Shown here in pieces: positions 55,658-64,000 of a stretch of 64,000 nucleotides of DNA. Within the stretch, counting starts at the first letter, position 1; the number at the start of each line of letters is the position of its first letter. The position numbers were made by a program, and so were the translations under genes. Under the pieces are notes generated by a model, which did no database searches, was not told the origin of the DNA, and saw nothing but the letters and a program-made list of their open reading frames with translations. The DNA lies in assembly GCF_000364605.1 (NCBI RefSeq), contig NZ_KB822576.1, positions 434,001-498,000 on the forward strand. Reading direction: 5' to 3'. Origin of the DNA: Nocardioides sp. Iso805N. Its GTDB lineage: Bacteria; Actinomycetota; Actinomycetes; Propionibacteriales; Nocardioidaceae.

Positions 55658-56404
55658 GTGTTTCGCTCTCCCACTCTGAAGACGGCCGGCCTGCTGGCCG
55701 CGCTTGCCACCGTGTCGACCCTGAGCGCCTGCGGACAGGGCAACAGCAGCAGTGCGACACCGGCCCCCTCCCCAGCTCTCTCGACCGCTCCCCCGAACCC
55801 GGCCGCAACGGTGGGCGCCGACGGCGGTCCCGTACGCCCCCTGCCAGGTTCCGGCCAGCTGGGCAGCGGCTTCGTGACGCCGTCGGCACCACCGGCACCC
55901 GGCGGCACCCTTTCGCCGAGCCCTGGGTCGTGGTCGCAGGTGCACCCGCCGACCGGCTACCGGGTCGCACTGATCTCCACAGGGGACAAGGAGTCGACGA
56001 AGCTGCGCCGCGTGGTGGCGGCGTGGGCGAAGGGCGCCCACGTGACCGTCACCTACGTGCCGGCCGGCCGGCCGGCCGGCTACCTCGCCGACATCCAGCG
56101 CGCGATCGACCTCAGCCCCGACCTGGTGATCAGTGTCGGCCAAGCACTCGCAGATCCACTCACGGTGACCACCGCCGACCATCTCGACCAGAAGTTCCTC
56201 GTGCTGGGCGCCGAGCTCGCTGAGCCGACGTACAACGTCACCGCCGCTGTGTGGCAGGACTCCAGCTATCGGGGTGGCAACGACGGCACCGTCGAGGACT
56301 ACGACCCCACCCGCTTCACCACGGCCCGGATCAACAAAGCTCTGGTGGCCGCCGTCGCCGCCGCCGTGAGCGGCTACTCGGGGTACGTCGTGCGCGTCTC
56401 CTGA
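55658..56404 (+). CDS. Lipoprotein with a BMP-like (type 1 periplasmic-binding-fold) domain
   Basis: A 248-residue lipoprotein: signal peptide ending LSAC, a Ser/Pro/Thr-rich linker (about 30-100), then a domain of about 145 residues with the alternating beta-alpha pattern of type 1 periplasmic-binding folds (YRVALISTGDKESTKLRR, and DLVISVGQALADPL). That is about half the size of a full BMP-family domain, so it may be one lobe or a divergent variant. Ligand unknown. The chosen GTG has AGGA about 7 nt upstream; an earlier GTG two codons before lacks proper spacing. Convergent with the HupE/UreJ-like gene across a hairpin. Confidence 0.6.
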   Translation: MFRSPTLKTAGLLAALATVSTLSACGQGNSSSATPAPSPALSTAPPNPAATVGADGGPVRPLPGSGQLGSGFVTPSAPPAPGGTLSPSPGSWSQVHPPTGYRVALISTGDKESTKLRRVVAAWAKGAHVTVTYVPAGRPAGYLADIQRAIDLSPDLVISVGQALADPLTVTTADHLDQKFLVLGAELAEPTYNVTAAVWQDSSYRGGNDGTVEDYDPTRFTTARINKALVAAVAAAVSGYSGYVVRVS

Positions 56405-56425
56405 CCGGCCAGCGGCTTCCAGGTC

Positions 56426-56464
56426 CCGAGGGGCGCCTCACCGCGACGGTCGGGCGTCCCTCGG
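56426..56464. terminator. Bidirectional hairpin between the lipoprotein and HupE/UreJ-like genes
   Basis: 12-bp stem with one wobble pair and a 15-nt loop, centred between the two convergent stops. Confidence 0.65.
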
Positions 56465-56478
56465 CGTTCCGGCGGGAC

Positions 56479-57729
56479 TCAGCCTCCCTCGCCGAGGATC
56501 TGGAACCCGAAGACCCTCTGACCGAACCAGATGAGCCCGACCACGGTGACCACGACCGCCACACCGGCGGTGACCACGAGTGCCACCCGCGGGTGGTAAC
56601 GACGCAGCACCATCAGCAGGGGAAAGACGAGCACGATCAGACCGAGCTGAACTGTCTCGATGCCGACGTTGAAGACCAGCAACGACCACAACAGCGGCCA
56701 CGACCACGCGTGATCGATGCCGAGTGCTCCGGCGAAACCCAGGCCGTGGACGAGCCCGAAGCAGAACACCACCGCGAGGCGCGACCAGCCGGCCCGGTCT
56801 AGCGCGAAGTGGCTCGTGCCCGACACGTCCAGATCGGTCGCGTGCTCGCCCCTGCGCCACACACGCCACAGGAACCAGGAAGCGGTGGCGGCGATCGAGA
56901 GTGCGATCAGCGGCTCGACCAGGTCATTGGAGACGTGCACCACACCGAAGGCCGCCAGGATCAGCGTGGTCGAGTGGGCCAAGGTGAAGGTGGTCGCGGC
57001 AAGCACGATCTCGCGCAGCCGGCGTGAGCCGATGATCAGGGCGGTCAGGAACAGCATGTGGTCGAGGCCGGTGAGCAGGTGCTCCGCCCCGAGCCGCCAG
57101 AACTCCCAGAAGCGTTGCCCCCAGGACTGCCTGGTGGAGAACGACGTGTGGTCACCGTCCAGTGCAGCGCTGCCCACACGGTCGTCGATGTCGTAGGTGA
57201 CGATCGTCTTCGTACCAGTGACGAAACCCTCCGAGTCGGGGAACATCGTCGACCCGACGATGTGCCCTTCATGCATGGCCTCGGCATCGGAGTCACTGCG
57301 GCAGCGATAGTCGACGGTGACGTTCGCGTAGGGCACCCCCTGCTGGTCGTTCATCTTCACCGAGACGTCAGTCTGGAGGGTCGGCGTACAGGTGGCACCG
57401 GCGTAGACGAGCGTGAACCGTTCCGCCAGATAGGACTGCAGCGAGACCCGGTGGTCCTGGAGTGCCTTCACCATGCCGGGGAAGTCACCGTCGTCCCAGG
57501 CCGGCTGGCCGGCACGGTAGAGAGGGTCGTCCTTCTGCGCCTCGGCCACCGAGACCAGCAGCAGGTCGTACTCGAGGCCGAGCCTCATCCGTACGACGTC
57601 AGCGGACGGCGCGCTCGCGTGGGCATAGACGACCGTGGTGAATCCGTGGGCGCCGGCGGGACCAGCGGTGGTGAACAGGGCGAAGAGCGCGGCGAGGAAG
57701 GCGAGCGCAACGGAACATGATCTGAACAT
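56479..57729 (-). CDS. HupE/UreJ-like membrane protein
   Basis: A 416-residue protein with a signal peptide (about 1-27), an extracytoplasmic domain (about 30-200) and a C-terminal membrane block of about six helices. The HupE/UreJ signatures are present: HLLTGLDHMLFL, FTLAHSTTL and FGLVHGLGFA with conserved His and Asp in the membrane. Family members are associated with nickel or cobalt uptake for hydrogenase/urease or with unknown cation transport; no such enzyme genes are in this window. Start ATG. Confidence 0.78.
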   Translation of the reverse strand: MFRSCSVALAFLAALFALFTTAGPAGAHGFTTVVYAHASAPSADVVRMRLGLEYDLLLVSVAEAQKDDPLYRAGQPAWDDGDFPGMVKALQDHRVSLQSYLAERFTLVYAGATCTPTLQTDVSVKMNDQQGVPYANVTVDYRCRSDSDAEAMHEGHIVGSTMFPDSEGFVTGTKTIVTYDIDDRVGSAALDGDHTSFSTRQSWGQRFWEFWRLGAEHLLTGLDHMLFLTALIIGSRRLREIVLAATTFTLAHSTTLILAAFGVVHVSNDLVEPLIALSIAATASWFLWRVWRRGEHATDLDVSGTSHFALDRAGWSRLAVVFCFGLVHGLGFAGALGIDHAWSWPLLWSLLVFNVGIETVQLGLIVLVFPLLMVLRRYHPRVALVVTAGVAVVVTVVGLIWFGQRVFGFQILGEGG

Positions 57730-57828
57730 GACCGGCGTACGCTCTCGGGCACCGATGAACAGATGGCCGACGCCGCCGGAACGTCGGGCGAATGCCTGCT
57801 TGCCGTTGGCCCGGACAGGACCGTCGGA

Positions 57829-58167
57829 TCAGCGCATCATGTACCAGAAGACGCCGACCCCGACACCGAGGACGACGATCGCCGTGCTCACCATCCCCAG
57901 CCACATGTAGCGACCGAAGCGGCGGGTGCGGCGATTGATCACCAGCAGCAGCGGCACCACCAAGGTGACCAGCACGAACGGGAACAGGTCCTCGGCTCGG
58001 TCCTGACCGAACAGCGCGGCGAGGATGCCGACGTACAGGCCCGGGATGACGATCGCGAAGACCAGGCCGGTGTAGAACCCGGTCAGGGCCGCGAACGTCG
58101 GATGGTCACGGTGCCACCAGTCGGGCTGGGCGGCAGGTGCCTGCTCCTCGGTCTCCTCGGTCGACAT
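57829..58167 (-). CDS. Small membrane protein, three transmembrane segments
   Basis: A 112-residue protein with a short acidic N-terminus and three hydrophobic segments (about 28-52, 63-78 and 88-110, the last with a Gly/Val-rich helix VVLGVGVGVFWYMM). No family recognised. ATG used; a GTG one codon earlier is equally near TACCGT (5 or 8 nt gap). Lies upstream of the HupE/UreJ gene and downstream of cdsA on the same strand. Confidence 0.6.
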   Translation of the reverse strand: MSTEETEEQAPAAQPDWWHRDHPTFAALTGFYTGLVFAIVIPGLYVGILAALFGQDRAEDLFPFVLVTLVVPLLLVINRRTRRFGRYMWLGMVSTAIVVLGVGVGVFWYMMR

Positions 58168-58264
58168 CACGCTTCACGGTATCTCTGTCCGCACGAGAGC
58201 ACGAGCGACGCGCCCACCGCGCGCATCAACAGGCGCATCCTCGCGCGTCGTGGGTGAGTGCGGC

Positions 58265-59146
58265 TCAGAAGACCGCGTAGTGCAGGAGCAGCCAGATCGG
58301 TGCGATGGTGGCGAGCAGCGAGTCGAGCCTGTCCATGATCCCTCCGTGACCGGGGATGATCTGGCTCATGTCCTTGACCCCGAGGTCACGCTTGATCACC
58401 GACTCGACGAGGTCGCCGAGGACGGCCATCACCACGGCGATGGCGCCGAGCGCGACGCCGATGTACCAGTCGGCGTCGAACATCCAGACGACCAGCGCGA
58501 TGCCCACAGCGATGGTCGCGATCGCCGACCCGGCGAAGCCCTCCCAGGACTTCTTCGGCGAGATCACCGGCGCCATCGGGTGCTTGCCGAACAGCACGCC
58601 CGCCACGAAGCCGCCGATATCGGAGGCGATGGTGACCAGCACGAACGCGATGATCCCCTTCACGCCCGCATCGATGCCCGTCTCCCGCCAGGTTCCGCCC
58701 TCGCGGAGCATCAGCGCGACGAACGAACCGAGGAACGGCAGGTAGACGATCGCGAAGACGGACGCCGTCGCCGTACGGACATAGCCCTCGACGCCCCGGC
58801 GCAGCAGCCAGAGCATGGTGGTCAGTGCCGTGACGGCGGTGGCTGTCACGAGCGCGTCGGCGCCCCAGAAGTAGGCGACCACGATCATCACCACGCCACC
58901 GAGCATCAGTGGCTGCTCGGGAAGGTCGACGTCCTTGGCCATCAGGCCACGGCGCAGCTCCCACACGCCTGCCACCAGCACGATCGCGACCAGGGCGATG
59001 AAGGCCGTCTTCCAGAAGAAGAGGGTCAGGCCGGCCGCGCCAAGCAGCACGACCGCCGACGCGATCGAGACCGGGATGTTGCGGCCGGCTCGGCCGTAGT
59101 CCTTCTTCGGGGGCGGCGGTACGGCGGTGCCCGTCGTATCCACCAT
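58265..59146 (-). CDS. cdsA: Phosphatidate cytidylyltransferase
   Basis: CdsA makes CDP-diacylglycerol, the entry point to phospholipid synthesis. The 293-residue polytopic protein has about eight helices and the C-terminal signature KRDLGVKDMSQIIPGHGG followed by MDRLDSLL. Length is standard. It follows frr by 15 nt, in the usual pyrH-frr-cdsA order. ATG start. Confidence 0.95.
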   Translation of the reverse strand: MVDTTGTAVPPPPKKDYGRAGRNIPVSIASAVVLLGAAGLTLFFWKTAFIALVAIVLVAGVWELRRGLMAKDVDLPEQPLMLGGVVMIVVAYFWGADALVTATAVTALTTMLWLLRRGVEGYVRTATASVFAIVYLPFLGSFVALMLREGGTWRETGIDAGVKGIIAFVLVTIASDIGGFVAGVLFGKHPMAPVISPKKSWEGFAGSAIATIAVGIALVVWMFDADWYIGVALGAIAVVMAVLGDLVESVIKRDLGVKDMSQIIPGHGGIMDRLDSLLATIAPIWLLLHYAVF

Positions 59147-59161
59147 GTCGGCGTGAGCTCC

Positions 59162-59722
59162 TCAGACCTCGAGGAGCTCGGCCTCCTTGCTCTTGAGCTG
59201 CTCGTCGATGGCGTCGGTGTGCTTCTTGGTCATCGTGTCGAGCCGCTTCTCGGCGCCGGTGACGTCGTCCTTGCCGACCTCGCCGTCCTTCTCCAGCTTC
59301 TCGAGGTTCTGCTTGGCCTTCTGGCGAACCTGACGGACCGCGATCCGGCCCTGCTCGGCCTTCTCCTTGGCCTGCTTGATGAACTCCTTGCGGCGCTCCT
59401 CGGTCAGCTCCGGGAAGACGGCGCGCAGGATCTTGCCGTCGTTCGACGGGTTGATTCCGAGATCGGAGTCGCGGATCGCCTTCTCGATCGCCGGCATGGC
59501 GGTGATGTCGAAGGGCGCGATGTTGATCACGCGCGGCTCGGGGCTGGTGAACGTCGCGAGCTGCTGCAGCGGGGTCGGGGTGCCGTAGTACTCCGCGTTC
59601 AACTTGCTGAACACGCTCGGAGTGATCCGGCCGGCACGAATGGTCGCGAAGTCATCGCGCGTGGCCTCGACCGACTTGCCCATCTTGTCGTCGGCCTCGT
59701 CGAGGATGTCGTTGATCGCCAT
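59162..59722 (-). CDS. frr: Ribosome recycling factor
   Basis: RRF splits post-termination ribosomes together with EF-G. The 186-residue protein has the all-helical domain and the characteristic RAGRITPSVF and EYYGTPTPLQQLA blocks. ATG start. Lies 38 nt after pyrH and 15 nt before cdsA. Confidence 0.97.
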   Translation of the reverse strand: MAINDILDEADDKMGKSVEATRDDFATIRAGRITPSVFSKLNAEYYGTPTPLQQLATFTSPEPRVINIAPFDITAMPAIEKAIRDSDLGINPSNDGKILRAVFPELTEERRKEFIKQAKEKAEQGRIAVRQVRQKAKQNLEKLEKDGEVGKDDVTGAEKRLDTMTKKHTDAIDEQLKSKEAELLEV

Positions 59723-59760
59723 GTCACTCCTGTCGCGTTCTTCTCAGCCGGTTCCGCAGG

Positions 59761-60474
59761 TCAGCCGGCGCTGACGAGCGTACCGATCCTCTCACCCTGC
59801 ACGACGCGCAGGATGTTGCCCTCGGGCTCCATGCCGAAGACGACCATCGGCAGCTTGTTCTCGCCGCACAGCGCGAAGGCCGTCTGGTCCATGATCTTGA
59901 GGCCCTCGGTGAGCGCCTGCTCGTAGCTGAGGTCGTCGTACTTGACCGCGGTGGGGTCCTTCTTCGGGTCGGCGGAGTAGACCCCGTCCACACCGGACTT
60001 GGCCACCAGCACCACGTCGCACTTGCTCTCCAGCGCACGTTGGACCGCGACCGTGTCGGTGGAGAAGTAGGGCATGCCCATGCCGGCGCCGAAGATGACG
60101 ACCCGGCCCTTCTCCATATGACGGATCGCCTTACGCGGGATGTAGGGCTCGGCCACCTGGCCCATCGTGATGGCGGTCTGGACGCGGGTGTCCACACCCA
60201 TCCGCTCCAAGAAGTCCTGGAGCGCCAGGCAGTTCATCACGATCCCGAGCATGCCCATGTAGTCGGCGCGGGCACGCTCCATGCCGCGCTGCTGCAGCTC
60301 GGCACCGCGGAAGAAGTTGCCGCCACCGGTCACGACGGCGATCTGTACGCCGGAGTCGGAGACGGCCTTGATCTCGCGGGCGACCTTCTCCACCACGTCG
60401 GGGTCGACCCCGACCTTGCCCCCACCGAAAACCTCGCCGGAGAGCTTGAGCAGCACTCGCTTGTAGCCGGTCAT
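59761..60474 (-). CDS. pyrH: UMP kinase
   Basis: PyrH phosphorylates UMP to UDP using ATP. The 237-residue protein of the amino-acid kinase fold has [10 protein letters not shown] near the N-terminus and GGGNFFRG, the bacterial UMP-kinase signatures. ATG start. A hairpin separates it from tsf upstream. Confidence 0.97.
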   Translation of the reverse strand: MTGYKRVLLKLSGEVFGGGKVGVDPDVVEKVAREIKAVSDSGVQIAVVTGGGNFFRGAELQQRGMERARADYMGMLGIVMNCLALQDFLERMGVDTRVQTAITMGQVAEPYIPRKAIRHMEKGRVVIFGAGMGMPYFSTDTVAVQRALESKCDVVLVAKSGVDGVYSADPKKDPTAVKYDDLSYEQALTEGLKIMDQTAFALCGENKLPMVVFGMEPEGNILRVVQGERIGTLVSAG

Positions 60475-60530
60475 CGCGCGACCACGTCCTTCCTGGAGAT
60501 CTTCGAACGGTCCCTCGCGGGGATGAGGAA

Positions 60531-60570
60531 GGCCGGCCCGATGATCACGTGCTGTGACATCGGACCGGCC
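60531..60570 (-). terminator. Hairpin between tsf and pyrH
   Basis: 13-bp stem with one mismatch and a 14-nt loop, about 35 nt after the tsf stop. Separates the rpsB-tsf unit from pyrH-frr-cdsA. Confidence 0.7.
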
Positions 60571-60604
60571 TCCTTCGTCGTACTGGTCATCCGATCCAGT
60601 CGGA

Positions 60605-61414
60605 TCAGGCGCCGACCTCGAAGCGGGCGAACCGCGTCACCGTCGTGTTGGCGGCGTCGAGGACCTGCTTGACCGACTTCTTGGCCTCGAAGACCGACTC
60701 CTGGTCGAGCAGGACGATCTCCTTGAAGAAGGCGCCGATGCGACCCTCGACGATCTTGGCGACGGCAGCCTCGGGCTTGCCCTCCTCGAGCGTCTTCTTG
60801 GTCAGGACGTCCTTCTCCTTCGCGACGACGTCGGCGGGGACCTCGTCGGAGGTGAGGAACTGCGCCTTCAGCGCCGCGGCCTGCTGAGCGGCCTGCTTCG
60901 CGGCCGCCTCGTCGCCGTCGAACTCGACGAGCACACCGAGGGTCGGCGGCAGGTCGGAGGCCTTCTTGTGCAGGTAGACCGTGGTGTTGCCCTCGAAGTA
61001 GGCGACGTCGCCCAGCTCGATCTTCTCGCCGATGGTGCGGGCGAGCTCGTCCACGGTCTCACCGACGGTCTTCTCGCCGAGCGAGACGGCCCGGAGCGCC
61101 TCGGCGTCGCCCACCTTGGCGGTGTTCGCGGCGTCCGCGATCGCCTGGGCGGCGCTGATGAAGGCCTCGTTCTTCGCGACGAAGTCGGTCTCGGCCTTGA
61201 GGCTGATCAGCGCGTTGCCGGAAGCCGCAACCAGACCGGCCGATGCCTCACGCTCGGCGGCGCGGGCAGCAGCCTTGGCGGCGCCCTTGACGCGGAGCAG
61301 CTCGACGGCCTTGTCGAAGTCGCCGTCGGTCTCGTCGAGCGCCTTCTTGCAGTCCATCATGCCGGCCTGCGTCAGCTCACGCAGCTTCTTGACGTCGGCA
61401 GCGGTGTAAGCCAT
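60605..61414 (-). CDS. tsf: Elongation factor Ts
   Basis: EF-Ts is the guanine-nucleotide exchange factor for EF-Tu. The 269-residue protein has the N-terminal UBA-like domain and the [23 protein letters not shown] signature split across residues 4-26, and the EF-Tu-contact [10 protein letters not shown]. Start ATG. Follows rpsB by 33 nt. Confidence 0.97.
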   Translation of the reverse strand: MAYTAADVKKLRELTQAGMMDCKKALDETDGDFDKAVELLRVKGAAKAAARAAEREASAGLVAASGNALISLKAETDFVAKNEAFISAAQAIADAANTAKVGDAEALRAVSLGEKTVGETVDELARTIGEKIELGDVAYFEGNTTVYLHKKASDLPPTLGVLVEFDGDEAAAKQAAQQAAALKAQFLTSDEVPADVVAKEKDVLTKKTLEEGKPEAAVAKIVEGRIGAFFKEIVLLDQESVFEAKKSVKQVLDAANTTVTRFARFEVGA

Positions 61415-61447
61415 GTGTTGTCCTTAGTACGTCGGTGTACGGATGGA

Positions 61448-62404
61448 TCAGGCCTCGGCCGGAGCCTCGGGGGCCGGGGTCTCGGCGACCTCAGCCGCAG
61501 CCTCAGCGACGGGGGCCTCAGTGGCCTCGGCGGCCTCGGCGACCTCAGGGGTCTCGGTGACCTCAGGGGTCTCGGGCGCCTCAGCAGCCTCGGGGGCCTC
61601 AGCAGCCTCAGCGGCGGGGGCCTCGGCACCCTCGGCCGGGGTCGCGAGCAGCTCGCGCTCCCACTCGGCCAGCGGCTCCTCGGCGCCGGACTCGGCACCC
61701 TCGGTCTTCGCACCCGAGCGGGCGATCAGGCCCTCGGCCACGGCGTCGGCGATGACGCGGGTCAGCAGGCTGACGGCGCGGATGGCGTCGTCGTTGCCCG
61801 GGATCGGGAAGTCGACCTCGTCGGGGTCGCAGTTGGTGTCCAGGATGCCGATGACCGGGATCTTGAGCTTGCGAGCCTCCTCGACAGCGAGGTGCTCCTT
61901 CTTGGTGTCGACGATCCAGACGGCCGACGGCGTGCGGCCCATGTCGCGCAGACCGCCGAGGGTCTTCTGCAGCTTGTCCTTCTCGCGGCGCAGCTGCAGG
62001 AGCTCCTTCTTGGTGCGGCCCGAGCCGGCCACGTCCTCGAAGTCGAGCTCCTCGAGCTCCTTGAGGCGGTTGATCCGCTGGTGCACCGTCTGGAAGTTGG
62101 TGAGCATGCCGCCGAGCCAACGCTGGTTGACGTAGGGCTGGCCGACGCGGGTCGCCTGCTCGGCGATGGCCTCCTGGGCCTGCTTCTTGGTGCCGACGAA
62201 CAGGATGGTGCCGCCCTTGGCGACGGTCTCCTTGATGAAGGCGAAGGAGCGGTCGATGTAGGCCAGCGACTGCTGCAGGTCGATGATGTAGATGCCGTTG
62301 CGCTCGGTCATGATGAAGCGCTTCATCTTCGGGTTCCACCGACGGGTCTGGTGTCCGAAGTGGACGCCGCTCTCGAGGAGCTGGCGCATGGTCACGACTG
62401 CCAT
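61448..62404 (-). CDS. rpsB: 30S ribosomal protein S2
   Basis: A 318-residue S2. The core (about 1-245) has [30 protein letters not shown] and [10 protein letters not shown] blocks. From about 255 onward it has a Glu/Ala/Pro-rich tail of nearly 60 residues, common in actinobacterial S2. ATG start. S2 is essential for late 30S assembly. The 5' leader is about 150 nt, enough for S2-mediated autoregulation. Confidence 0.98.
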   Translation of the reverse strand: MAVVTMRQLLESGVHFGHQTRRWNPKMKRFIMTERNGIYIIDLQQSLAYIDRSFAFIKETVAKGGTILFVGTKKQAQEAIAEQATRVGQPYVNQRWLGGMLTNFQTVHQRINRLKELEELDFEDVAGSGRTKKELLQLRREKDKLQKTLGGLRDMGRTPSAVWIVDTKKEHLAVEEARKLKIPVIGILDTNCDPDEVDFPIPGNDDAIRAVSLLTRVIADAVAEGLIARSGAKTEGAESGAEEPLAEWERELLATPAEGAEAPAAEAAEAPEAAEAPETPEVTETPEVAEAAEATEAPVAEAAAEVAETPAPEAPAEA

Positions 62405-62731
62405 GATGTCTTCTTTCCTTGTTTCCAGTTCTGCCTGGCGTCCGCGCGCGACCCGACCCTGCGAGAGGGACTGGAGGCCGCGCCCGTGTGCGGTCAGGAA
62501 CGGAGAGCTCCTGCACGGTCTGCGGACACGCGAAGTCAGCCCGGGTGGGCTGCTGCGCTCAGACTAGTCGTTCCGGCGACGGCGGGCGAATCGATGCGGA
62601 GCGGTCCTGGGTGAGGTCCGCGGCGATCCCCGATGGCCGCTTGTCGTCCACAGACCAGCTCTCTGGCGGCCGTGTCCACAACGCGTACGACGGGCGCTGC
62701 GCGCCACCGCTCGACCGGCGAGGCTGAGCCC
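62405..62731. promoter_or_regulatory. Divergent region between rpsB and the M23 peptidase gene
   Basis: 327 nt. The rpsB promoter is best placed at TAGTCT (62561-62566, minus strand), giving a leader of about 150 nt that includes a hairpin CAGCCC-GGGT-GGGCTG (about 62538-62553). The plus-strand side, toward the M23 gene, has no clear RBS; GAGGCT lies 6 nt before the M23 ATG. Confidence 0.55.
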
Positions 62732-63394
62732 ATGAACCGCGCCACCACCGATCGGATCCGTCGCTCCGGCGTACGCCTCCTCGCCGTCCTGGCGACCGTG
62801 TTGCTCGCCCTTCTGCTGACCGGCACGGGGCGTGCAGCGGTCGCCGGCGACGCCGGGGCGGCGGTTCCGAGCGGTGCGTGGCCGCTGCAGCCAGAGCCCA
62901 CGGTGGTTCGGGGCTTCGACCCACCGTCGTCCGCATGGGGCGCGGGTCACCGCGGGGTGGATCTGGCGGGCGCCGTGGGCCAGGCGGTGCACGCGGCTCT
63001 CGCCGGCACGGTGACCTTCGCCGGCACACTTGCCGGACGCGGCGTCGTGGTGGTGGACCACGGCGCGACACGGACGACCTATGAGCCCGTCACGGCGAGT
63101 GTGACGGTGGGCGACGTGGTCGCCCAAGGCGCGAGGATCGGCACGCTCACTCTCCTGCGGTCCCACTGCCTGCCCGCCGCCTGCCTGCACTGGGGCCTGG
63201 TGCGAAACGCCGATGACGTCTATCTCGATCCACTCCAGCTGGTAGGGCTCGACGCGCCCGTTCGGCTGCTCCCGCTGTCATCTGCGCCCACGACAGCGCG
63301 GCCGGTCTCCAGGGTCGCGTCAGGGTCGGGCATCGCCTGGCCGACCCCCTATGCGGCGTGGCATCCGCCGATCGCACTGCACCTGGGGGAATGA
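62732..63394 (+). CDS. Secreted M23 family (LytM-type) metallopeptidase
   Basis: A 220-residue secreted protein with a signal peptide (about 1-36, ending VAG or AVA). The LytM domain has the HxxxD zinc motif in GHRGVDLAG (about 70-78). The second half of the site reads CLHWGLV, where the canonical HxH has Cys at the first histidine; this CLHWG form is a known actinobacterial variant. Members cleave peptidoglycan cross-bridges or act in division and wall turnover. Located between rpsB and xerC. Confidence 0.8.
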   Translation: MNRATTDRIRRSGVRLLAVLATVLLALLLTGTGRAAVAGDAGAAVPSGAWPLQPEPTVVRGFDPPSSAWGAGHRGVDLAGAVGQAVHAALAGTVTFAGTLAGRGVVVVDHGATRTTYEPVTASVTVGDVVAQGARIGTLTLLRSHCLPAACLHWGLVRNADDVYLDPLQLVGLDAPVRLLPLSSAPTTARPVSRVASGSGIAWPTPYAAWHPPIALHLGE

Positions 63395-63423
63395 GCCCGG
63401 CGCTGACGGCAGGGCGCCCGCTC

Positions 63424-64000
63424 TCAGGCCCGCGGGTGCGCCTGCTGGTAGGCCCGCCGCAACCGGTCGGTGCTGACGTGGGTGTAGAGCTGCGTCGTCG
63501 CCAGCGACGCGTGCCCCAGCAGTTCCTGCACCGAGCGCAGATCGGCCCCACCCTCGAGCAGGTGGGTCGCGGCCGTGTGGCGCAAGCCGTGCGGTGCCAG
63601 GTCGGGCACGCCCGGCACGGCGCTCACCGCCTTGTGCACCAGGGTGCGCACCGCGCGCTGGTCCATCCTGGCCCCGCGGGCACCCAGGAACAGCGCCGGC
63701 CCCGAGCCGGCCCGTGCGATCTGGGCACGCCCTGTCGCCAGCCAGCCGTCCAGGGCCTGCGCCGCAGGCATACCGAACGGCACCGTGCGCTCCTTGCGCC
63801 CCTTGCCGAGCACGCGCACGACGTTGCGCTGCCGGTCGACGTCGTCGACATCGAGCCCGACCAGCTCGCCGACCCGGATTCCCGTCGCGTAGAGCAGTTC
63901 GAGGATCGCCAGGTCGCGCAGTCCCAGCGGGCTGTCGACGGTGGCCGCCGCCTCGATGGTCGAGCGCAGGACCGATTCCGCTTCGTCTGCTCGCAGCACC
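63424..64000 (-). CDS. xerC: Tyrosine recombinase XerC, C-terminal part (cut by window edge)
   Basis: The catalytic domain of a tyrosine recombinase is present for about 191 residues and runs off the right edge. All catalytic residues are visible: Arg in ATGIRVGEL, Lys in GKGRKERTV, His-x-x-Arg in [10 protein letters not shown], His in LGHASL and the nucleophilic Tyr in LYTHVS. Its position next to rpsB matches the conserved xerC for chromosome dimer resolution at dif rather than a phage integrase. The N-terminal DNA-binding domain is outside the window. Confidence 0.9.
   Translation of the reverse strand, partial: VLRADEAESVLRSTIEAAATVDSPLGLRDLAILELLYATGIRVGELVGLDVDDVDRQRNVVRVLGKGRKERTVPFGMPAAQALDGWLATGRAQIARAGSGPALFLGARGARMDQRAVRTLVHKAVSAVPGVPDLAPHGLRHTAATHLLEGGADLRSVQELLGHASLATTQLYTHVSTDRLRRAYQQAHPRA

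Overview
This is a high-GC actinobacterial chromosome segment. DUF3043, YlxR, a DUF4081-type GNAT enzyme, a DUF4439 ferritin-like protein, Rip1, many GTG and TTG starts, and many start codons lying 6-7 nt behind a TANNNT box all point to the Propionibacteriales, most likely a Nocardioides-like organism. The genus is an inference from gene content and order. I see no rRNA, tRNA, CRISPR array, phage or insertion sequence.

The window is a conserved housekeeping backbone read mostly on the minus strand, split by accessory modules. In transcription order from the right end the backbone is xerC (cut by the window edge), rpsB-tsf, pyrH-frr-cdsA, rlmN, dxr-rip1-ispG-GNAT, proS, rimP-nusA-ylxR-infB-rbfA-truB-ribF, rpsO-pnp-M16 peptidase, and dapB. 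These genes cover ribosome assembly and translation, RNA decay, isoprenoid and phospholipid precursors, and lysine/peptidoglycan precursors.

Four modules interrupt it. (1) 6.6-16.4 kb: an L,D-transpeptidase-like exported protein, a GntR/FCD regulator, a complete peptide-type ABC importer (binding protein, two permeases, fused double ATPase) with a GGT-fold amidohydrolase inside the operon, and a DUF475 membrane protein. (2) 33.2-52.1 kb: a polyamine uptake and catabolism cluster (PotABCD, class III aminotransferase, semialdehyde dehydrogenase, two DAO-type FAD oxidoreductases, a saccharopine-dehydrogenase-like protein, an Lrp/AsnC regulator), flanked by an alpha/beta hydrolase, a large orphan exported protein, a secreted M1 peptidase, a LOG-like protein and a glycosyltransferase. 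(3) 53.5-58.2 kb: a secreted FN3-metallophosphoesterase behind a Pho-box-like site, a lipoprotein, a HupE/UreJ-like protein and a small membrane protein. (4) Between rimP and proS, a lipoprotein plus DUF4439 pair.

The most interesting signals are regulatory. A 15-bp palindrome (CGACGGATYCCGTCG) lies in the promoters of the aldehyde dehydrogenase unit and of the divergent saccharopine-dehydrogenase-like/aminotransferase pair, with a half site in the potD/Lrp intergenic region. A second, 22-bp motif is shared by the promoters of the saccharopine-dehydrogenase-like gene and the first FAD oxidoreductase. Together they outline a local polyamine regulon, perhaps with a 47-codon upstream ORF coupled to the dehydrogenase. 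The GGT-like enzyme has lost the residues that hold the gamma-glutamyl group, so the peptide-importer module probably handles some other amide or peptide.
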